Assembly (NCBI RefSeq): GCF_009729205.1
Contig: NZ_VTHB01000007.1
Span: forward strand, 186,001-250,000
Direction of reading: 5' to 3'
DNA from: Mycobacteroides sp. CBMA 271
Lineage (GTDB): Bacteria; Actinomycetota; Actinomycetes; Mycobacteriales; Mycobacteriaceae
Length of the DNA stretch: 64,000 nt
Shown piece after piece: positions 15,527 to 23,861 of this stretch. The notes under the pieces were generated by a model. It was not told the DNA's origin. It saw only the letters and a program-made list of their open reading frames with translations, and searched no databases. Made by a program: the position numbers and the translations under genes. The stretch's first letter is position 1, and the number at the start of each line of letters is the position of its first letter.

Positions 15527-17507
15527 GGAAATCCTCGAAGCGGCCGAAACGAGCGGCAGTGATGGGGTTGGCATCGGCCACCAGATCATCGAACCGGTAA
15601 TTGGCGATCTTCGCGATCTCGATGAGAGCGAACGCGCGCTCGCTGGTGGTGGAATTCTCCATCCGGCTCCACCCATTGCGCAGCAGACGCTCGTAGCGCT
15701 CGGTTTCGCGTGCGCAAATCACTAGTGGGAAACCGAAATGCTCGCGATAGGCATCGGCCAGGCTCACCACGTTGCTCAGCTCGTTCTCGTCCAGCGTCTG
15801 CAGGATGGTGTGATCGACGGCCGCCATCTCCCCAGCTTCGTCCTCGGCGCCCAGATCGGGGAACGATCTGATGAGTTCGAGCTGCTCGTCGTCATCGCCG
15901 GTGAGCATCGCCTCCTGAAAGGCGCTGCGAAGATCATGGGTGTCGGCGAACGGCCGCTGCCGGTAGGCGCGGTCGATGACCCAATCCACGTCCTGCACCA
16001 GGCCGCCGAAGGTGTCGCGGAATCCCTCAAGAGTCATCTCGTTGACCTGCGCGAGTCGGATGGAGCCCCCGCCAGCCACCGCGACGCCCCGGCTGCCGGT
16101 GTGGAAAAACAGCAGATTCAGCACGATCGCGGTGATGGCGCCCATGGTGATGCCGGTGCTGAATGGGATCTGCAGCAGTCCCGGAACGGCCTGATCGATA
16201 CCCGGAAGCGCGGGGACGGCAATGGCCCGGCCGTGATCCAGGACGGTTGACGCGCCCGAGGACTGGGAGAACTGCACGTACATCCCCATCGCAAGGGAGG
16301 TGCTGGCGATGATCAGGTTGCGATGGTCGTTGAAGTCGACCTTGCCCAGGGTTTGGATGCCCACCACGGCCACCGTCGCGAACAGCGTCATCGCGGCCCC
16401 GCCCAATACCGGGGCCGGGATCGACTCCACGATCTTCGCGGTCTTGGGCAGCACGCCCAACACCATCATGATCACCCCGGCGGCGGCTACCACCCAACGG
16501 CTCTTGACACCGGTGAGGCGCACCAGCCCCACATTCTCCGAGAACGCCGTGTACGGGAAGGAGTTGAAGGTGCCACCGATCATGGTGGCGATGCCGTCGG
16601 CCCGCACCGTGGCGGCAATATCCGCGCCCCGCACGCGCTTGCCAACGATCTCGCCGGTGGCGAAGACCGCCCCGGTGGATTCGACGGCGGTGACCATCAG
16701 CACGACGATCAGCGACACCACCGCGATGACATCGAACCGCGGGGCGCCGAATGCGAACGGCGAGGTGAATCCGATCCAGTCCGCCTCGCCGACGCGAGCG
16801 AAGTCGGTGTCCCCGACCAGCCACGCGATGGCGGTACCGGCGACCAGCCCGAGCAGGACCGCGATCGTGCTCCAGAAGCCCCGAAAGAACCTCTGCATCA
16901 ACACGATCGCCGCGATGGTGCCCACCGCGTACATCAGCCAGCGCCCGTTGCCGGGATCGTGGGCGGCCACCGGGCTGTGCGGGTTGCGGACGGCGTCGCC
17001 AATACCCACCGGCAGCAGCGATACCCCGATGATCGTGATGACCGAACCGGTGACGATCGGCGGGAAGAAGCGAATCAGGCGGGCGAAGAACGGTGCGATA
17101 AGAAAGGTAAACGCGCCCGCGGCGATCACCGCGCCGTAGACGGTGAGCAGCCCCACCCGGCCACCGCCGTGATCGTTGGCGATCTTGATCACCGGAGCGA
17201 GGGTGGCGAAGGTGACCCCCTGCAGGAGCGGCAGTCGCACACCGATCTTCCAGAAGCCCACCGACTGCAGAATCGAGGCAATACCGCAGGTGAACAGGTC
17301 GGCCGTGATCAACATGGTCAGCGCCTCGGCGTCCAGGTCGATAGCGCGCGCGATCAGCAGCGGCACGAGCACCGCACCGGCGTAGAACGCGATCACGTGC
17401 TGCACACCCAGGGTGACGAGCTTGCCCACGGAGGGCACCTCGTCCACAGGATGCACTCTCCTGCGTTTGCCCCCGGGCGAGGTCGCTCGCGTAGTGTCGG
17501 CACTCAT
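15513..17507 (-). CDS. NCS2 urate/xanthine permease fused to a degenerate OHCU-decarboxylase domain
   Basis: A 664-residue protein. Residues from about 30 to 480 form an NCS2/NAT purine permease with 12-14 hydrophobic segments. Signatures include QHVIAFYAGAVLVPLL, the PLLQGVTFA segment, the AVESTGAVFATGEI motif and NSFPYTAFSENVGLV. From about 490 the chain continues as a soluble domain of the OHCU decarboxylase family (AYRQRPFADTHDL, AYREHFGFPLVICARE). In that domain the catalytic His of the usual HPDL motif is Phe549 (SFPDLG), and the Glu-Gln pair is missing. It probably imports urate or xanthine. The tail may bind the product or the free-standing enzyme, which is inference. It lies 93 bp downstream of the GntR gene. 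Confidence 0.88.
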   Translation of the reverse strand: MSADTTRATSPGGKRRRVHPVDEVPSVGKLVTLGVQHVIAFYAGAVLVPLLIARAIDLDAEALTMLITADLFTCGIASILQSVGFWKIGVRLPLLQGVTFATLAPVIKIANDHGGGRVGLLTVYGAVIAAGAFTFLIAPFFARLIRFFPPIVTGSVITIIGVSLLPVGIGDAVRNPHSPVAAHDPGNGRWLMYAVGTIAAIVLMQRFFRGFWSTIAVLLGLVAGTAIAWLVGDTDFARVGEADWIGFTSPFAFGAPRFDVIAVVSLIVVLMVTAVESTGAVFATGEIVGKRVRGADIAATVRADGIATMIGGTFNSFPYTAFSENVGLVRLTGVKSRWVVAAAGVIMMVLGVLPKTAKIVESIPAPVLGGAAMTLFATVAVVGIQTLGKVDFNDHRNLIIASTSLAMGMYVQFSQSSGASTVLDHGRAIAVPALPGIDQAVPGLLQIPFSTGITMGAITAIVLNLLFFHTGSRGVAVAGGGSIRLAQVNEMTLEGFRDTFGGLVQDVDWVIDRAYRQRPFADTHDLRSAFQEAMLTGDDDEQLELIRSFPDLGAEDEAGEMAAVDHTILQTLDENELSNVVSLADAYREHFGFPLVICARETERYERLLRNGWSRMENSTTSERAFALIEIAKIANYRFDDLVADANPITAARFGRFEDFHATR

Positions 17508-17600
17508 CGCAGAACCTCCAAACCTTCTGTGTTCCGGGCGCGGTTGCCGGCGGCGAAAGCGACGCTAAGTCGGCTGTGTTGCGGGCATATTGCCGCGTAT

Positions 17601-18338
17601 CTATATTTTTCCGACCGGCGGGCCAAGCTCGGTGTCGATAATCACATCTAATTGCCCTGCGGCGGAGACGATTACCGACTCCAGGCGGTCATGGTGGGCT
17701 GCCGCGACGGCCAGCAGGGCCTCGGTATCGCGTCGCGCCACCGCGGTGAGCATCGCCTCGTGGTCGGCGTGCAACTGCAATTGCGCCGACGCGGGCACCG
17801 CCCGCATCACCTGGAACGGCTCGGTCAGATTCCACGTGGCCTCGAACATGTGCAACAGGCGGTGCATACCGCACGGAGCGACGAGCGCCCGGTGAAATTG
17901 TCGCGAATGCAGATGAAACGCACGCATATCGCCGTCGACAGTGGCCCGCTGCAATTGTTCGTGCTCGGCCAGAGCGACATCCAGATCCTCGGCCGTCGCG
18001 AGTGCCGCGGACTGGGTCAGCGCGGCACGCTCGAGAACGCCTCGAGTGAAATAGATCTCACGCAGCTCCGGAAGGGTCAGCTGAGCCACTCGATACCCGC
18101 CGTTGGTCCGATGATCGACAAGCCCCTCGGCCACAAGGGTTTTAAGAGCTTCCCGCACGGGGATCGGGCTGATTTGATAGGTGTCGGCGACCTCGTTGAT
18201 GGGGATCACCGATCCGGGCGGGGCGGCACCATCGAGGATGGCACGTCGTAGCCCATCAAGCACGTTGCCCTGGTTATGCCCGGACCGGTTGGCGCGCAGC
18301 TCATTGATCAGCCTTCGGTACCGGAATGTGCGCGACAT
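17601..18338 (-). CDS. GntR-family (FadR-type) transcriptional regulator
   Basis: A 245-residue regulator with an N-terminal winged helix (LDGLRRAILDGAAPPGSVIPINEVADTYQISPIPVREALKTL) and an all-helical FCD effector domain rich in His (HLHSRQFHRAL, HADHEAML) that often holds a metal and a small carboxylate. It sits between the permease-uricase operon and the divergently transcribed allantoin racemase gene, so it probably controls the purine genes. The effector could be allantoin, allantoate or urate, which is inference. The start MSRTFRYRR is chosen over a longer upstream reading that would cross the divergent promoter. Confidence 0.88.
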   Translation of the reverse strand: MSRTFRYRRLINELRANRSGHNQGNVLDGLRRAILDGAAPPGSVIPINEVADTYQISPIPVREALKTLVAEGLVDHRTNGGYRVAQLTLPELREIYFTRGVLERAALTQSAALATAEDLDVALAEHEQLQRATVDGDMRAFHLHSRQFHRALVAPCGMHRLLHMFEATWNLTEPFQVMRAVPASAQLQLHADHEAMLTAVARRDTEALLAVAAAHHDRLESVIVSAAGQLDVIIDTELGPPVGKI

Positions 18339-18365
18339 CGACCTGATTTTGTCAGTGGACGCACT

Positions 18366-18381
18366 CCACCGCCATCGGTGG
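18366..18381. promoter_or_regulatory. Inverted repeat in GntR/racemase divergent promoter
   Basis: CCACCG-CCAT-CGGTGG has perfect 6-bp arms with a 4-bp spacer. It lies 28 bp before the GntR start in the 132-bp divergent region. It is a candidate operator, for example for GntR autoregulation; no functional evidence. Confidence 0.35.
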
Positions 18382-18470
18382 CGACGCAGAGTTAACGCGA
18401 ACGTTTCATGGCGCGGGTGGTGCCCATCAATGCCGTGCCCCACTCACCGCGTCGACGTACCCTGTCGGCC

Positions 18471-19211
18471 ATGCGGATACGGGTGATCAACCCCAACACC
18501 ACCGAGGCCATGACGAAGGGCATCGGGGTGGTGGCCGAGTCGGCGGCCTGGCCGGGAACCGATATCACCACCGTGAACCCGGAAATGGGGCCGGCGTCGA
18601 TCGAGAGCCACTACGACGAGGCGCTGAGTGTGCCCGGCGTGCTCGCCGAGATCCGCCGCGCGGAATCCGAAGGCACCGACGGGTACGTACTCGCCTGTTT
18701 CGGCGATCCCGGCCTCGATGCCGCACGGGAACTGGCCGCCGGCCCGGTACTCGGTATCGCCGAGGCCGCAATGCATATGGCCAGTCACCTCGGCCGGGGG
18801 TTCAGTGTGGTCACCACGCTGGAACGCACCGCGGGGCGCGCCTGGGATCTGGCCGAACGCTATGGGATGTCATGCTTCTGCCGGGGTGTACACGCCTGTG
18901 ACATCGCAGTACTGGACCTGGATGAGAACCCGCAGACCAAGGAGATTCTTATCGAACGCTGCCGCAGCGCCGCGAAAAACGATGGCAGCGAGGTGATCGT
19001 GTTGGGTTGCGCGGGGATGGCCGGCCTGTGTCGAGACATCTCGTCAGAGCTGGGGTTACCGGTGATCGACGGAGTGGCCGCCGCGGTGAACCTGGTGCAA
19101 TCGTTGGTCGCGATGGGCCTACGCAAGTCGGGGCAGGGCGAGTTCGCCCCGCCGGCACTTAAATCCTATGCAGGACTGCTTGATTCATTCGGCGGCACAC
19201 CCGCCGGATGA
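18471..19211 (+). CDS. hpxA: Allantoin/hydantoin racemase (Asp/Glu racemase family)
   Basis: A 246-residue racemase of the Asp/Glu/hydantoin superfamily. The N-terminal MRIRVINPNTTEAMT is characteristic of allantoin racemase, and the two catalytic cysteines are in LACFGDPGLDAA and VLGCAGMAGLC. It would interconvert S- and R-allantoin so that either form reaches allantoinase. It is divergent from the GntR gene and convergent with allantoinase, with the last 46 bp overlapping the other strand's 3' end (19166-19211). Confidence 0.88.
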   Translation: MRIRVINPNTTEAMTKGIGVVAESAAWPGTDITTVNPEMGPASIESHYDEALSVPGVLAEIRRAESEGTDGYVLACFGDPGLDAARELAAGPVLGIAEAAMHMASHLGRGFSVVTTLERTAGRAWDLAERYGMSCFCRGVHACDIAVLDLDENPQTKEILIERCRSAAKNDGSEVIVLGCAGMAGLCRDISSELGLPVIDGVAAAVNLVQSLVAMGLRKSGQGEFAPPALKSYAGLLDSFGGTPAG

Positions 19212-20140
19212 ACCCGACGCCAGTGCTCGGCGATGTCCACGCGTTTGGCGATCCACACGCCCTCCCGTGACTGCACATGGTCCAGGAAGCGTTCGAGCGC
19301 GACGGTCCGGGCCGGACGGCCCACCAACCGGCAGTGCAGACCGACCGACAACATCTTCGGGCTGCCCGCCTCCCCCTCGGTATAGAGGTAGTCGAACGCA
19401 TCGCGCAGATGCGTGAAAAACTCTTCCCCGCTGGGAAATCCGGCCGGCGAGGCGAACCGCATATCGTTGGTGTCCAAGGTGTAGGGCACCACCAGGTGGT
19501 CAGCGCCGCCGTCATCGGTGGGCACGCGAACCCAATACGGCAGATCATCGGCATAGGAGTCGGAGTCATAGACGAACCCCCCGTGCTCGACCACCAGCTG
19601 CCGGGTTTGGGGGGAATCACGTCCGGTGTACCAGCCCACCGGAGCCTCGCCGGTCAGATCACGCAGGATTCGGACGGCCTGCGCCATATGCTCACGCTCA
19701 ACATCCGGGGACACCAGCTGATAGGACTGCCAGCTCAGGCCGTGACAGGCGATTTCATGCCCGAGCTCACCAAACGCCGCCACCGCCTCCGGGTTGCGCT
19801 GCAAGGCCCGCGCGACCGCGAAGACGGTCAGCGGCAGGCGGCGGCGTTCGAACACCCGCAAAACGCGCCAGAGCCCGGCACGTGAGCCGTACTCGTATAA
19901 CGATTCCATGCTCATATGCCGATTGGGGAACGCCTCGGCCGGCACCATCTCCGACAAAAATGTCTCCGAGGCCGCCGATCCGTCCAGGACGTTATTTTCA
20001 GCGCCCTCTTCATAATTGAGCACAAATTGCACCGCGATGCGGGCATCGCCGGGCCACCGCGGATGCGGCGGCACACGTCCGTATCCCACCATGTCGCGGG
20101 GTATCGCCGATTCGGCATCATATTGAGCCATCGTGGGCAC
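19166..20140 (-). CDS. puuE: Allantoinase, polysaccharide-deacetylase (PuuE) type
   Basis: A 324-residue metal-independent allantoinase of the polysaccharide-deacetylase superfamily, hydrolysing allantoin to allantoate. Diagnostic stretches are RDMVGYGRVPPHPRWPGDAR, NYEEGAENNVLDG, HEIACHGLSWQSY and GWYTGRDSPQTRQLV, all typical of PuuE. It is not a member of the dihydroorotase-like metal-dependent AllB class. A second in-frame ATG 9 bp in (20131) is equally possible as start. It is divergent from the NCS1 permease across 161 bp containing an inverted repeat, and its 3' end overlaps the racemase gene. Confidence 0.93.
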   Translation of the reverse strand: MPTMAQYDAESAIPRDMVGYGRVPPHPRWPGDARIAVQFVLNYEEGAENNVLDGSAASETFLSEMVPAEAFPNRHMSMESLYEYGSRAGLWRVLRVFERRRLPLTVFAVARALQRNPEAVAAFGELGHEIACHGLSWQSYQLVSPDVEREHMAQAVRILRDLTGEAPVGWYTGRDSPQTRQLVVEHGGFVYDSDSYADDLPYWVRVPTDDGGADHLVVPYTLDTNDMRFASPAGFPSGEEFFTHLRDAFDYLYTEGEAGSPKMLSVGLHCRLVGRPARTVALERFLDHVQSREGVWIAKRVDIAEHWRRVHPAGVPPNESSSPA

Positions 20141-20200
20141 GATAGTAGGCCGATCGGATCACCGCACCGAATCAGATTCCGCTGACCTGGTTCTGGTCCG

Positions 20201-20219
20201 GCGAAGATATTGTCTTCGC
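20201..20219. promoter_or_regulatory. Inverted repeat between allantoinase and NCS1 permease
   Basis: GCGAAGA-TATTG-TCTTCGC has perfect 7-bp arms with an A/T-rich 5-bp spacer. It lies 61 bp upstream of allantoinase and 83 bp upstream of the permease start. Position and symmetry suggest an operator serving both divergent genes, possibly for the GntR regulator. Confidence 0.5.
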
Positions 20220-20301
20220 GCAACACGGCGGCAACACCGGCCGCTTAGTTTCGGGTGTCACCGGCGTCATCGTTGCCGGTCGACATACCTTGGAGGTTCT
20301 T

Positions 20302-21819
20302 GTGACCGGTGTACTCGCGGCCGATGCCATCGCTGCGCCCACCGGGCGGAGTGCCGCCGGGGACAGCGTGATCAAACCCGGGTACGACCCGGCATTGACC
20401 AACGGTGACCTGGCGCCGCTGCGGACGCAGAGTTGGACCAGCTACAACTTTTTCGCATTCTGGATGTCCGATGTCCATAGCGTCGGCGGCTACGTTTTCG
20501 CGGGAAGTCTTTTCGCGCTGGGAATCTCGGCGTGGCAGGTGCTACTGGCCCTGGTCGTCGGCATCGTGGCGGTGTACTGGTTGTGCAATCTGGTGGCACG
20601 CCCCTCACAGCTGACCGGTGTGCCGTACCCGGTAACCGCCAGAGTCGCATTCGGTGTGCGGGGCGCCAATCTGCCCGCCGTGATCCGTGGCCTGATCGCC
20701 GTGGCCTGGTACGGCATCCAAACCTATTTGGCCTCAGTGGCGTTCGTGCTCCTGGCGGTGAAGTTCCAGCCCTCCCTCAGCCGCTATGGCAATGCCGACG
20801 AGTACGGCTTCCTTGGTTTGTCGGTTCTCGGCTGGGGCGGCTTTCTGCTGATGTGGGTGCTGCAAGCGGTCGTCTTCTGGAACGGCATGGAGGCGATCCG
20901 CAGGTTCATCGACGTCTGCGGGCCCGCGGTGTACGTGGTGATGCTGACGCTCGCGGCCTACCTGATTGTCGAGGCCGGTTGGCAGAATGTGCATTTCAGC
21001 CTGGCATCGGGACCGCCCAAGAGCGGATTTGCCGCGGCGGCAGCAGTGCTGAGCGCGATAGCCCTGGTGGTGTCCTACTTCTCGGGCCCCATGCTCAATT
21101 TCGGCGATTTCTCGCGGTATGGGCGTAGCTTCGACGAGGTCAAGCGTGGCAACATCCTCGGGCTGCCACTGAACTTCGTGTTCTTCGCGGTCCTGGTGGT
21201 GTGCACGGTGTCGGCGGGGGCGACGGTGATCGGGCGCGACGCGGACGGCGCCATCATCACCGACCCGGTGCTAATCGTGGACAAGATCGACAACACCACA
21301 GCGGCCGTGTTGGGCGTACTCACCTTCGCGATCGCCACCATCGGCATCAACATCGTGGCCAACTTTGTTTCACCGGCCTTCGATTTCTCCAACCTCGCAC
21401 CGACACGGATCAGCTGGCGAACCGGCGGGATGATCGCGGCCGTCGGCTCGATCCTCATCACCCCGTGGAACCTCTACAACAACCCGGACACGATCCACTA
21501 CACACTCGACATACTGGGCGCCGTAATCGGTCCGCTCTTCGGGATCCTGATCGCCGATTTCTACCTCGTGCGCCATCGCACGATCATCGTGGACGACCTC
21601 TTCACCCTCTCCCCCTCCGGTGCGTACTACTACCGCGGCGGCATCAACCCGGTCGCGGTGACCGCGACCATCGCCGGAGCATTGGTCGCTATAGGCACCG
21701 TCCTCTGGGGCAGCGCGTATCTGGCGAGCTTCACCTGGTTCGTGGGCGCGGGTATCGGCTTCGGCGTCTATCTCCCGGGCATGCGGCACGCCCCTACCCA
21801 CCTGATCTACGGCCGGTAG
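20302..21819 (+). CDS. NCS1-family nucleobase/allantoin permease
   Basis: A 505-residue NCS1 (nucleobase:cation symporter-1) transporter with about 12 membrane segments. Typical stretches are SYNFFAFWMSDVHSVGGYVFAGSLF in helix 1, GVRGANLPAVIRGLIAVAWYGIQ, and LITPWNLYNNPDTIHYTLDILGAVIGPLFGILIADFY. Given its place next to allantoinase, allantoin or a purine base is the likely cargo. The GTG at 20302 is chosen because GGAGG (20293-20297) is well placed for it; a TTG 12 bp upstream overlaps that site. The 3' end overlaps the convergent mocA-like gene by 13 bp. Confidence 0.9.
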   Translation: MTGVLAADAIAAPTGRSAAGDSVIKPGYDPALTNGDLAPLRTQSWTSYNFFAFWMSDVHSVGGYVFAGSLFALGISAWQVLLALVVGIVAVYWLCNLVARPSQLTGVPYPVTARVAFGVRGANLPAVIRGLIAVAWYGIQTYLASVAFVLLAVKFQPSLSRYGNADEYGFLGLSVLGWGGFLLMWVLQAVVFWNGMEAIRRFIDVCGPAVYVVMLTLAAYLIVEAGWQNVHFSLASGPPKSGFAAAAAVLSAIALVVSYFSGPMLNFGDFSRYGRSFDEVKRGNILGLPLNFVFFAVLVVCTVSAGATVIGRDADGAIITDPVLIVDKIDNTTAAVLGVLTFAIATIGINIVANFVSPAFDFSNLAPTRISWRTGGMIAAVGSILITPWNLYNNPDTIHYTLDILGAVIGPLFGILIADFYLVRHRTIIVDDLFTLSPSGAYYYRGGINPVAVTATIAGALVAIGTVLWGSAYLASFTWFVGAGIGFGVYLPGMRHAPTHLIYGR

Positions 21820-22400
21820 TCCCGGTCGGCGCCGTCTCCGAGATGGTCACACGACACATCGATCACATCGGTACGGCCCGCCAGGTACCGCCCGGCCCCT
21901 CGATCGCCCGTGAGGGTGGCCAGCACCGGGCCGAAATGTTCCGAACCGATGTAGACCGGGTGCCCCGGTCTGCCCGCGAATGTCGCCCGCGCCAACGCCT
22001 CGCGACGCCCGCCCGCGGCCTGTAGCACCAGCCGCACCGTCTCCGGCCCGACAGAAGGCAGGTCCACCAGGTGGAAGACCACTCCCGCGACGTCCGCTCG
22101 CGGCCCCAGCAGGTCCAGTATCGTGCGCACAGATTCCGAGACACCGTGGCGCCATCGAGGCACCTCGATACCCCTTGCTGGCGAAGGTATCTCGGCTCGC
22201 GCGGCACCCTGCGTGACGTAGATCTCGCCGCAGCCACCGTGGTCCAGAGCCGTCACCGCGAAGTCAAGCCAACGCCCGCTCTCGGCGAGGATCTTTGGCA
22301 TTCCGAAACGGCTGCCGGCCCCTGCCGCGAGTACCGCACCGACGACGACACCGTCAGCGGGATCGGACTCTGCGGCGCGCATCCTCCTATCGAACCTCAC
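21807..22400 (-). CDS. mocA: MocA/MobA-like molybdenum cofactor nucleotidyltransferase
   Basis: A 197-residue nucleotidyltransferase with the NTP-binding loop GAVLAAGAGSRFGMPK and the conserved GVVFHLVDLPSVGPETV and FAGRPGHPVYIG segments. MocA-type enzymes add CMP to molybdopterin to make the dinucleotide cofactor used by xanthine dehydrogenase-family enzymes. That fits its position among purine genes with XDH and xdhC. The start is uncertain: GTG at 22400 or ATG at 22382. The latter has an AGGAGG directly abutting it, which is too close for an efficient site. Divergent from dctA across 74 bp. Confidence 0.82.
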   Translation of the reverse strand: MRFDRRMRAAESDPADGVVVGAVLAAGAGSRFGMPKILAESGRWLDFAVTALDHGGCGEIYVTQGAARAEIPSPARGIEVPRWRHGVSESVRTILDLLGPRADVAGVVFHLVDLPSVGPETVRLVLQAAGGRREALARATFAGRPGHPVYIGSEHFGPVLATLTGDRGAGRYLAGRTDVIDVSCDHLGDGADRDYRP

Positions 22401-22474
22401 GGCGACGCCCGGCGTAATACGGGCCGAATCTTCCGTTTACATGCGATAAACAGGCCGTCGTTACGGTCTCGCAG

Positions 22475-23836
22475 ATGACGGCCGCGTTCGAGCTCCCCGC
22501 CAGCGAGATGGTGCGTCTGGCGAACAAGCCGCCCTGGTATCGGTCGCTATTCGTCCAGCTGCTGGTGGCCATTGTCGCCGGCGTCATCATCGGGTGGCAA
22601 TGGCCGGGAGTCGGTGCCGACCTGCGCCCGCTTGCCGACGGTTTCATCAAACTGATCAAGATGTTGATCGCCCCGATCATCTTCTGCACGGTGGTGCTGG
22701 GTATCGCGCATGTCGGGGATCTCAAGTCCGTCGGGCGAATCGGCGTTAAAGCCCTCATCTACTTTGAGGCGGTCACCACCTTCGCGCTGCTGTTCGGCCT
22801 GCTGGTGGGCAACCTGACCAAGCCGGGTTCGGGTTTCCACATCGATGCCGGGACGCTGGCGACCGGGGCCGATGCCATCGCGAAGAAGACCAACAACAGC
22901 GAGCTGCCGCACACCGTCGAATTCCTGCTCGGCATCATCCCATCCTCCATCGTCTCCGCCTTCGCCGAGAACGCGCTGCTCCAGGTGCTGTTTTTCGCCG
23001 TGCTCTTCGGGCTATCGCTGGCCAAGTTCGGGGAGTCGGGCCCACCGGTGGTACTCGAGTTCATCGACCACCTCAGCCACATCTTCTTCACCATCATCGG
23101 GTGGATCATGCGGCTGGCGCCGCTGGGGGCATTCGGGGCGATGGCCTACATCGTGGGCCAATACGGGATCGGCGCGCTGGGCAGTTACGGAAAGCTCATC
23201 GGTGCCTGTTATCTGGCCGCACTGCTGTTCATCGGTGTGCTGGCAGCGGCGGCCAGGATCTTCGCCGGGGTGAATCTATGGAAGTTCATCGTCTATATCA
23301 AGGACGAGTTGTTCCTGGCCCTGGGCACCGCCTCCACCGAGGTGGTGCTGCCGCGCATCATGACGAAGCTCAACAACGTCGGATGCTCAAGGACGACAAC
23401 GGGATTGGTGATACCCACCGGGTACTCGTTCAACCTGGACGGCGCCACCCTGTACCTCTCGATCTGCGTGCTGTTCCTCGCACAGGCTCTCGGGGTCAAC
23501 CTGAGCATCGGTGAACAGATCACTGCCGTGCTGGTGCTGATGCTCACCTCCAAGGGCATGGCGGGCGTGCCCGGCTCGTCGTTTCTGGCGCTTTCGGCGA
23601 CGGTGGCCGCCATCGGTCACGGCGCCATCCCGGTGGCCGCGGTGGCCATATTGCTGGGCGCCGACCGAATCATGGACTCGATGCGGGTCTCGGTGAACCT
23701 CCTGGGCAATTGCGTGGCGACGCTAGTGGTGGCCAATTGGGAAGGCCAGCTCGATAAAGACCGCATGCGCAGAGTTCTCGCCGGTGAACAGGTCGCGGAC
23801 GAGTCCGACGAGGAATCCGCACCTGCACACGCCTGA
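22475..23836 (+). CDS. dctA: DctA-type dicarboxylate:cation symporter (DAACS family)
   Basis: A 453-residue dicarboxylate/amino-acid:cation symporter with an elevator-type fold. Hallmarks are the re-entrant hairpin VVLPRIMTKLNNVGCSRTTTG, the PTGYSFNLDGATLYLSI motif and MLTSKGMAGVPGSSF with the substrate-binding NCVATLVVA near the end. Such carriers move C4-dicarboxylates such as succinate, malate and sometimes orotate. It is only 25 bp upstream of the DUF6986 gene and in line with allantoicase, so it is probably part of that operon. Whether it takes up an anionic purine breakdown product or a carbon source is open. Confidence 0.88.
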   Translation: MTAAFELPASEMVRLANKPPWYRSLFVQLLVAIVAGVIIGWQWPGVGADLRPLADGFIKLIKMLIAPIIFCTVVLGIAHVGDLKSVGRIGVKALIYFEAVTTFALLFGLLVGNLTKPGSGFHIDAGTLATGADAIAKKTNNSELPHTVEFLLGIIPSSIVSAFAENALLQVLFFAVLFGLSLAKFGESGPPVVLEFIDHLSHIFFTIIGWIMRLAPLGAFGAMAYIVGQYGIGALGSYGKLIGACYLAALLFIGVLAAAARIFAGVNLWKFIVYIKDELFLALGTASTEVVLPRIMTKLNNVGCSRTTTGLVIPTGYSFNLDGATLYLSICVLFLAQALGVNLSIGEQITAVLVLMLTSKGMAGVPGSSFLALSATVAAIGHGAIPVAAVAILLGADRIMDSMRVSVNLLGNCVATLVVANWEGQLDKDRMRRVLAGEQVADESDEESAPAHA

Positions 23837-23861
23837 GCGCTGTCGCAACGAGTCTGCGAGC

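Noticed and set aside
16323..17651. 442-codon plus-strand frame opposite the permease
   Set aside because: His/Arg/Gly/Asp-rich shadow composition and no hydrophobic pattern; the permease on the other strand is unambiguous.
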